Shown here in pieces: positions 59,466 to 64,000 of a DNA stretch of 64,000 nt (positions are counted from its first letter, which is position 1; each line of letters begins with the position of its first letter). This DNA comes from Flaccisagitta enflata. Taxonomy: Eukaryota > Chaetognatha > Sagittoidea > Aphragmophora. The notes beneath the pieces are model-generated. The model did not search any database. It had not been told where the DNA came from and worked only from the letters and a program-made list of their open reading frames with translations. The stretch spans positions 22,444,001-22,508,000 of the forward strand of contig OZ231126.1 in assembly GCA_965153355.1 (NCBI GenBank), read 5' to 3'. Position numbers and translations under genes: made by a program.

Positions 59466-59967
59466 AAGAAAGAGAGACAAGAAAGAAAGACGACAAGAAA
59501 AAGCTCAAGAAAGAATAATAAAAGGACAACCCAAAGATGCGATAAGAAAAGCCAGACAGAAATGGTCGATTGAAACCGGACAAAAGAACAACTCTTAAAA
59601 CTGTCCGACCCACGTATTATTTTCTCATTTTATATTCCTTTCCTCTTCTGTGCCACTTTCTTCTCGGCGTTATTCTGCCTTCTTTTCGCTTTTTTCATGC
59701 TTCTTTTACTTTTAGTTGCCTCGTTGTAGTTTATCGGTGGATATTTATCACCTTTTCCATGTCTTCTCTATTCTTCCGTTCTTATTTACACATATGCTTC
59801 TTATATTACCCAGTAGAGCGTGGTTTCCTGTCCTGTTTCTGTCTATTTCTATCGCTTTTGCTGTCTTTTAACGTTTTCATATTTGTATGTCATTGTCGAT
59901 TTCTCTTCAACTGTTTGTCTGTCTATCTATCTGTCACTGTCTGTCTGTCTTGCTGTCTGTCCGCTGT

Positions 59968-59970
<3 letters not shown>

Positions 59971-60060
<90 letters not shown>
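59971..60060. repeat. (GT)n/(CT)n compound microsatellite
   Basis: About 24 GT units followed directly by about 20 CT units. Confidence 0.95.
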
Positions 60061-60062
<2 letters not shown>

Positions 60063-61660
60063 CATCCATGTGTCTCTGTCTCCATCTTCCGTGTCTTCCC
60101 TTTTCGGCGTCGTCTGCGTCGCCGTTTTTTCTCTCTCTCTCAGCACTCAGGCAATTAAATGTTCAGGGAAACAGACGACACTAGTCCAGGAATAGAACCA
60201 AACCGGGGAAAATAGACATAGAAAAAAAGAAAAATTGGCCAAAAGAAAAAAAGGGGAAAAAGGGTAAAGAAAAAAGAGCAAGGCCTCTTCCACTCGCGGA
60301 CGGTTGGAGATGAGTGGTAGCCGCTAACTAACCATTTTGCTACAGATGGTCCAACAGAAAGACGGCAAAACAGCAGCATATTCAGTCAAGTGTTCGCGAT
60401 TAGAAACAGTGAGTGAAACTGAAATTACCCATTTTCGAGTTCTATTAAAAACAATGGACAGCATGGCAAACTGACACCTAGAGCAAAATAGGTGGCAAAA
60501 AAATATGATAGAGAAACAAACGGTTATGGCATAAAAACAGTACAAAAAACGTAAAAATGATCTCTTTCCTTTGTTTCCGTTTCAGAGTTTGTGAAGTGAG
60601 AAGCAAAAAAAAAGTTCAAAAAGGATCGTTAAAAAGATTTATATGGAAAAAACGAGGAAACTTTTTTTTTGGTGACGTTTTTGTGTGACTTTTGTCTTTC
60701 TCCTTTTTTCGACGTCACATTCATCAATTATTCATTCATTGCTTCTACTATTGGACGACGAACAATAATCAACTAATCGAGTCTTTCTCTGCTTTTTGTG
60801 TCATTCATTTTGCTTGTGAACACCTTTTTCGAGGTTTTTCCCCTATTTATTCGTTCTCTCTCTCATTCTCCTCTTGTGCAATAAAATCAGTCATCGTCAT
60901 CGTAATAATCATCGTCATCATAGTCGTAGTCATAGTCTTTTTTGTTTTTGTACGCTATAAACACCATCATCGTCAACGTCTTCTGCGCTTCACATTGTCG
61001 TCATTGCCGTCATTTTCGTCAACGTCTCTGTTCTCTTTTCCGCCTTCGTCATCGTCGTCAACCTCCTTTCCCTCCATCTTCCATTCTTCCCTCCGATCGT
61101 AAAACTCGTAAAATTGTCTTTCGTTTTTCTCCATCTTGATTTTCTTTTTTTTTTCTTCGGAAACGTCATTTTCTGTCTCTCTCTCTCACTGGGGAAAAAG
61201 AATAGAGCATAATTCTCACTTTACACTTACAGTTTTCCATTGACATCTGATTCTTGCTTTATCTTCCTCGATCTTTCTCCATCTTCTCTATGATCTTCTA
61301 TCATTCTGTTTTCTTTTCTATCTTCCATTTTGCTGCCATCTTGTCACCGTGTCTCAGCTTTATCCTCCGTTTTCTGTTATCTTTTCTTCTTTCTTTTCTC
61401 CGATTGCTCAGTTGTCTGATTCGACAGTCTCTAGCTGCTCTTTTCAGTCCTTCATTGTCTTTGAACTTCCCATCTTTTCATCTTACATCTTTACTTCCTG
61501 TATTTGCGCCTCCTTCATCTCCCATCTCCTCAATCATCTCGTCAACTCTCGACTTCATCTTCAAAGACTCTCAGCCTTTCTGCCCCTTACTCTCTAGTTT
61601 CTCCCGCAAATCTCCTTTTGCATCTCTCCTCGTGTCTTTCTCTCCCTCCCATCTCCACCA
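60060..61660 (+). promoter_or_regulatory. Pyrimidine-rich upstream flank or 5' leader of the Hox gene
   Basis: About 1.6 kb, strongly T/C-rich on the plus strand from 60660 onwards, with scattered CGTCATCGTC repeats at 60890-61060 and no convincing coding exon. A TATAAA at 60956-60961 is a possible core-promoter element, but a single hexamer in AT-rich DNA is weak evidence. The stretch is likely leader or promoter because it runs unbroken into the Hox exon. No transcription start can be assigned. Confidence 0.4.
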
Positions 61661-61678
61661 ATGAAGTCAACCTTGGCA

Positions 61679-62111
61679 ATGAACTCACATGAGAATTACT
61701 CCGCCGCCGCCGCGTATCCCTACGCTAACCCGATGGCGGCGGCCGCTTCCTGGGGACCCACCGTAGCCGCCGCTTCTTACCACTCGGGCATCACTTCCGA
61801 TTACAGTCGATTGGCGCAGGGCGTCACGGCCGAGTATAATAACGCCATCAACAACGCGATAAACAGTCAAGTGGCCCACGCGGCCGCCGCCAGTTCATTG
61901 ACGGACTATTCCCGCGCCGCTGCGGCGTCGGCGGCGTGGGGTGTGGCGGCGGCAGGAAGTCACGCGGCGGCGGCGGCTAGCGTCCATCAAGATCCATGGA
62001 CGACTTTCGATGGGCGGTTCCAAAGAGTTAGCGAAGCCTGCGTCTACAACGCGGCAAAACAATTCAGCCAAGCCTCTGGGACCCCCTTCTACCCGTGGAT
62101 GGGTATTGTGG
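61679..62111 (+). CDS. Central-class Hox protein (Ubx/abd-A/Lox2/Lox4 group), N-terminal coding exon
   Basis: This is the first coding exon of a nuclear homeodomain transcription factor that patterns the body axis. Seen: 144 codons plus one base, ending in TPFYPWMGIVG, then a consensus donor GTAAGTA at 62112. FYPWM at residues 137-141 is the hexapeptide that contacts the Exd/Pbx cofactor; in this class it is followed by an intron and then the homeodomain exon, which is not in the window. The rest is Ala-rich, with two SDYSR/TDYSR motifs (40-44, 75-79) and two Trp-Gly motifs (25-26, 87-88). I chose the ATG at 61679 because it has G at -3 and gives MNS, as Ubx proteins begin; an in-frame ATG at 61661 would add six residues. 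FYPWM followed by a Gly-Ile-Val-Gly linker fits Ubx or lophotrochozoan Lox4/Lox2 better than Antp, Scr or Dfd. Orthology cannot be fixed without the homeodomain. Confidence 0.85.
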
Positions 62112-62311
<200 letters not shown>

Positions 62312-62568
62312 GAGAGGAGAGAACGATCCAAGATTGTACCAAAACCATTGTACTATCGTTGAATAGAATAATCAAGTTATCATCGGAAAAAAGCTGTCAC
62401 TTGACTAAAAGCCATTTTGATAAGAATGATCAAAAATGATAGCTGAGTCTCGCCCTATCTTATCTATTTCTCATTTTCCCTACTATGTTCCTTGTTTATA
62501 TATGGCGTCGAGATACAAGGATAAATCTAGAATACATTTCAAGTGACAGTAAACTTGGAAGAACACAT

Positions 62569-62926
62569 GCTTACAATTTACCAGGCCTGTATATTCTTGA
62601 GTTTTCCCCCCCCCCGGTGGGGGGGGGGAAAAAAATCAAAGGGTCTGGAGATGGGGAAGGAAATTAAAGGGGAGAAAAAGAGAAAAAAAGGAAATTTGGG
62701 GAAAATATATCTTTTTACAGTACCAAATCATAAAACTCAATTAGTAAAACACAATTTAACACTATTTAAGCCTTAACTACATAGTTTTATTGCTATATGG
62801 GGAAGAAAAACATGGATATAAAAACGCGACGCGACCCGGCGCGGGGAAGAAAATCAAAGGCAGGGGGGGGAAAAAATCAAAAGCGACTCAAGAATATACA
62901 CCCCTGCAATTTACTTTTATTTTTAA
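62569..62926. repeat. Inverted repeat with C10/G9 hairpin, in the Hox intron
   Basis: AATTTACCAGGCCTGTATAT and TCTTGAG on the left reappear inverted at 62886-62926 (CTCAAGAATATACACCCCTG). CCCCCCCCCGGTGGGGGGGG at 62606-62627 is a G/C hairpin, and GGGGAAAAAAATCAAA occurs twice. Possibly a small TIR element. Confidence 0.55.
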
Positions 62927-63055
62927 TCAAGCCCACTGCACTGTTCTCGTCTACTGGTTTTTCAATATACAGATTTTAAGCAATTCTATTCTTAAGCACT
63001 CATAAAGGGCAAAAGATATGTCTCCACTATGTTAAACTAATTCATCATTGAGACT

Positions 63056-63150
63056 TTTATAGTTGCGGAAACAAGACTCTATAGGAGGGGGGCGTAGGGT
63101 TTTTTTGGACGCCCCCGCTCACCCGTCCGCGTCACTTGTTATTGTGGTTA
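63056..63150 (-). mobile_element. Helitron-like (HINE) copy, short and decayed
   Basis: TTATAGTTGCGGAAACAAGA and GGACGCCCCCGCTCACCCGT resemble the second subfamily. Confidence 0.45.
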
Positions 63151-63661
63151 AGCGTCTTGAAAATGAAGACATCAACTTCATTAACCAGTTATTACGACAA
63201 ATGTGATGACCGATAATTCTTTTTATTTTTATCATTGTATCTACCATGATTTAATTCTATGACCGCTGAATGACCTCGCTACATGCATTCAGCGGTTAAA
63301 CCCAGATTTACTTAAAAGTGTGTGTCTATTCATATGTTTTATAATTCAAAATTTCTGCCGAGTTGATTTTACGGTTGAGCTTTATGAATCGGAAGGAGGA
63401 GATTTGGTTAGGAAACGTCGTTCGACATTCGTCTCAAAACAATTTGACAGTCATGACTCTTTCTCGTTTTTTTCTCTTCTTTATTATCATTATGATATTG
63501 AGGTCGGTCTCAGCTGAACTATTTTTTTTTATCATCTCATTTATTCTTTTTTATTCTTTATCTTTTTTATTTGCCTTTTTTTGCGTGAGATAGACGGTCA
63601 TTACTTATTTTCATGTTATGATCTCTTTTTGTCATCTTTTCTTTATGGAAGTATGACAACT

Positions 63662-63727
63662 GAATCAGCAGTATGACAATATTGATGAAACCAAGAGCAG
63701 TATGACAATATTGATGAGACCAAGAAG
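63662..63727. repeat. Tandem duplication of a ~36-bp unit
   Basis: AGCAGTATGACAATATTGAT and GANACCAAGA occur twice in succession. Confidence 0.8.
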
Positions 63728-63784
63728 TCAGAGGTGTCTGTCTCTTCCTCTCTCTGTCTGACTGCCTGCCTGCTTGTCTGCCTG

Positions 63785-63785
63785 C

Positions 63786-63813
<28 letters not shown>
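63785..63813. repeat. (CT)n microsatellite
   Basis: Short CT run. Confidence 0.9.
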
Positions 63814-63816
<3 letters not shown>

Positions 63817-64000
63817 TCCACGCACGTCCCTCCCAACGTTCCGACCTCCTCCTGACTTTTGTTTGACATTCATTTTCAAAAATGAAAACTGCAAGAAATT
63901 CCTACGTAATAATGATAACCTTGTGAGGCCATGGAGAAGGGGGAAAATGCATCTAGAAATGTGATTACACATTGTAAATCGCACCAACATGTAGTAATAC

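Noticed and set aside
60956-60961. TATAAA as the Hox TATA box
   Set aside because: A lone hexamer about 720 bp upstream of the start codon; not distinguishable from chance without transcript ends.

Overview
This looks like a stretch of a large, repeat-swollen invertebrate nuclear genome. Coding DNA is limited to small, spliced, GC-richer exons. Most of the rest is microsatellite and minisatellite DNA, nested non-autonomous transposons, a SINE pair and a satellite array. Nothing suggests a prokaryote, virus or organelle. The first exon of a central-class Hox gene (FYPWM hexapeptide followed by a 5' splice site) sits at the right edge. Together with a Helitron-like repeat family carrying (ACGG)n tracts, which recalls the pearl elements of bivalves, this makes a lophotrochozoan such as a mollusc the most attractive guess. 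The assignment is inference, and an arthropod is not excluded.

Genes. (1) 61679-62111, plus strand: N-terminal exon of a Ubx/abd-A/Lox2/Lox4-type Hox gene; the homeodomain exon lies beyond the window. (2) 38052-38216 and 35283-35440, minus strand: two phase-compatible exons of a serine racemase/threonine dehydratase-family PLP enzyme, with decayed partial copies of the second exon just downstream. (3) 27853-28040, 27577-27695 and 26425-26622, minus strand: three phase-compatible exons of an alanine-rich coiled-coil protein, weakly reminiscent of lamin or intermediate-filament rods. (4) 47650-47778: a short exon-like island that reads well on both strands and is unresolved. No complete gene is contained in the window.

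Layout. 1-5 kb: degenerate minisatellite and (TTC)n, (TA)n, (GA)n tracts, then a SINE. 5-10.5 kb: AT-rich DNA with many Helitron-like copies and a second SINE. 10.5-12.3 kb: a very long (GAA)n tract. 12.3-19 kb: MITEs and Helitron-like copies. 19-21.2 kb: two related foldback elements. 21.6-27.2 kb: nested Helitron-like copies, two 515-bp MITEs with perfect 9-bp target duplications, and the last seen coiled-coil exon. 27-28.1 kb: (TTG)n and the other coiled-coil exons. 29-32.7 kb: (GGGA)n and minisatellite-bearing TIR elements. 33-38.2 kb: PLP-enzyme exons among repeats. 39.4-41.7 kb: a hAT-type element with 8-bp TSD inside a Helitron-like copy, itself carrying a foldback and a long (GA)n. 42-48 kb: more repeats, including a 500-bp (TTG)n. 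49-54.5 kb: a satellite array invaded by a Helitron-like element and a pogo-like MITE. 54.7-58 kb: two ~770-bp foldbacks and long (GGAA)n, (GA)n and (GT)n tracts. 58-64 kb: pyrimidine-rich and CpG-rich Hox upstream DNA, the Hox exon, and a (GA)n tract starting a few bases into its intron.

Most long reading frames are microsatellite translations (poly-Leu/Ser, Arg-Glu, Cys, Asn runs) and are not genes. Two 10-N assembly gaps (33431, 39258) abut simple repeats.
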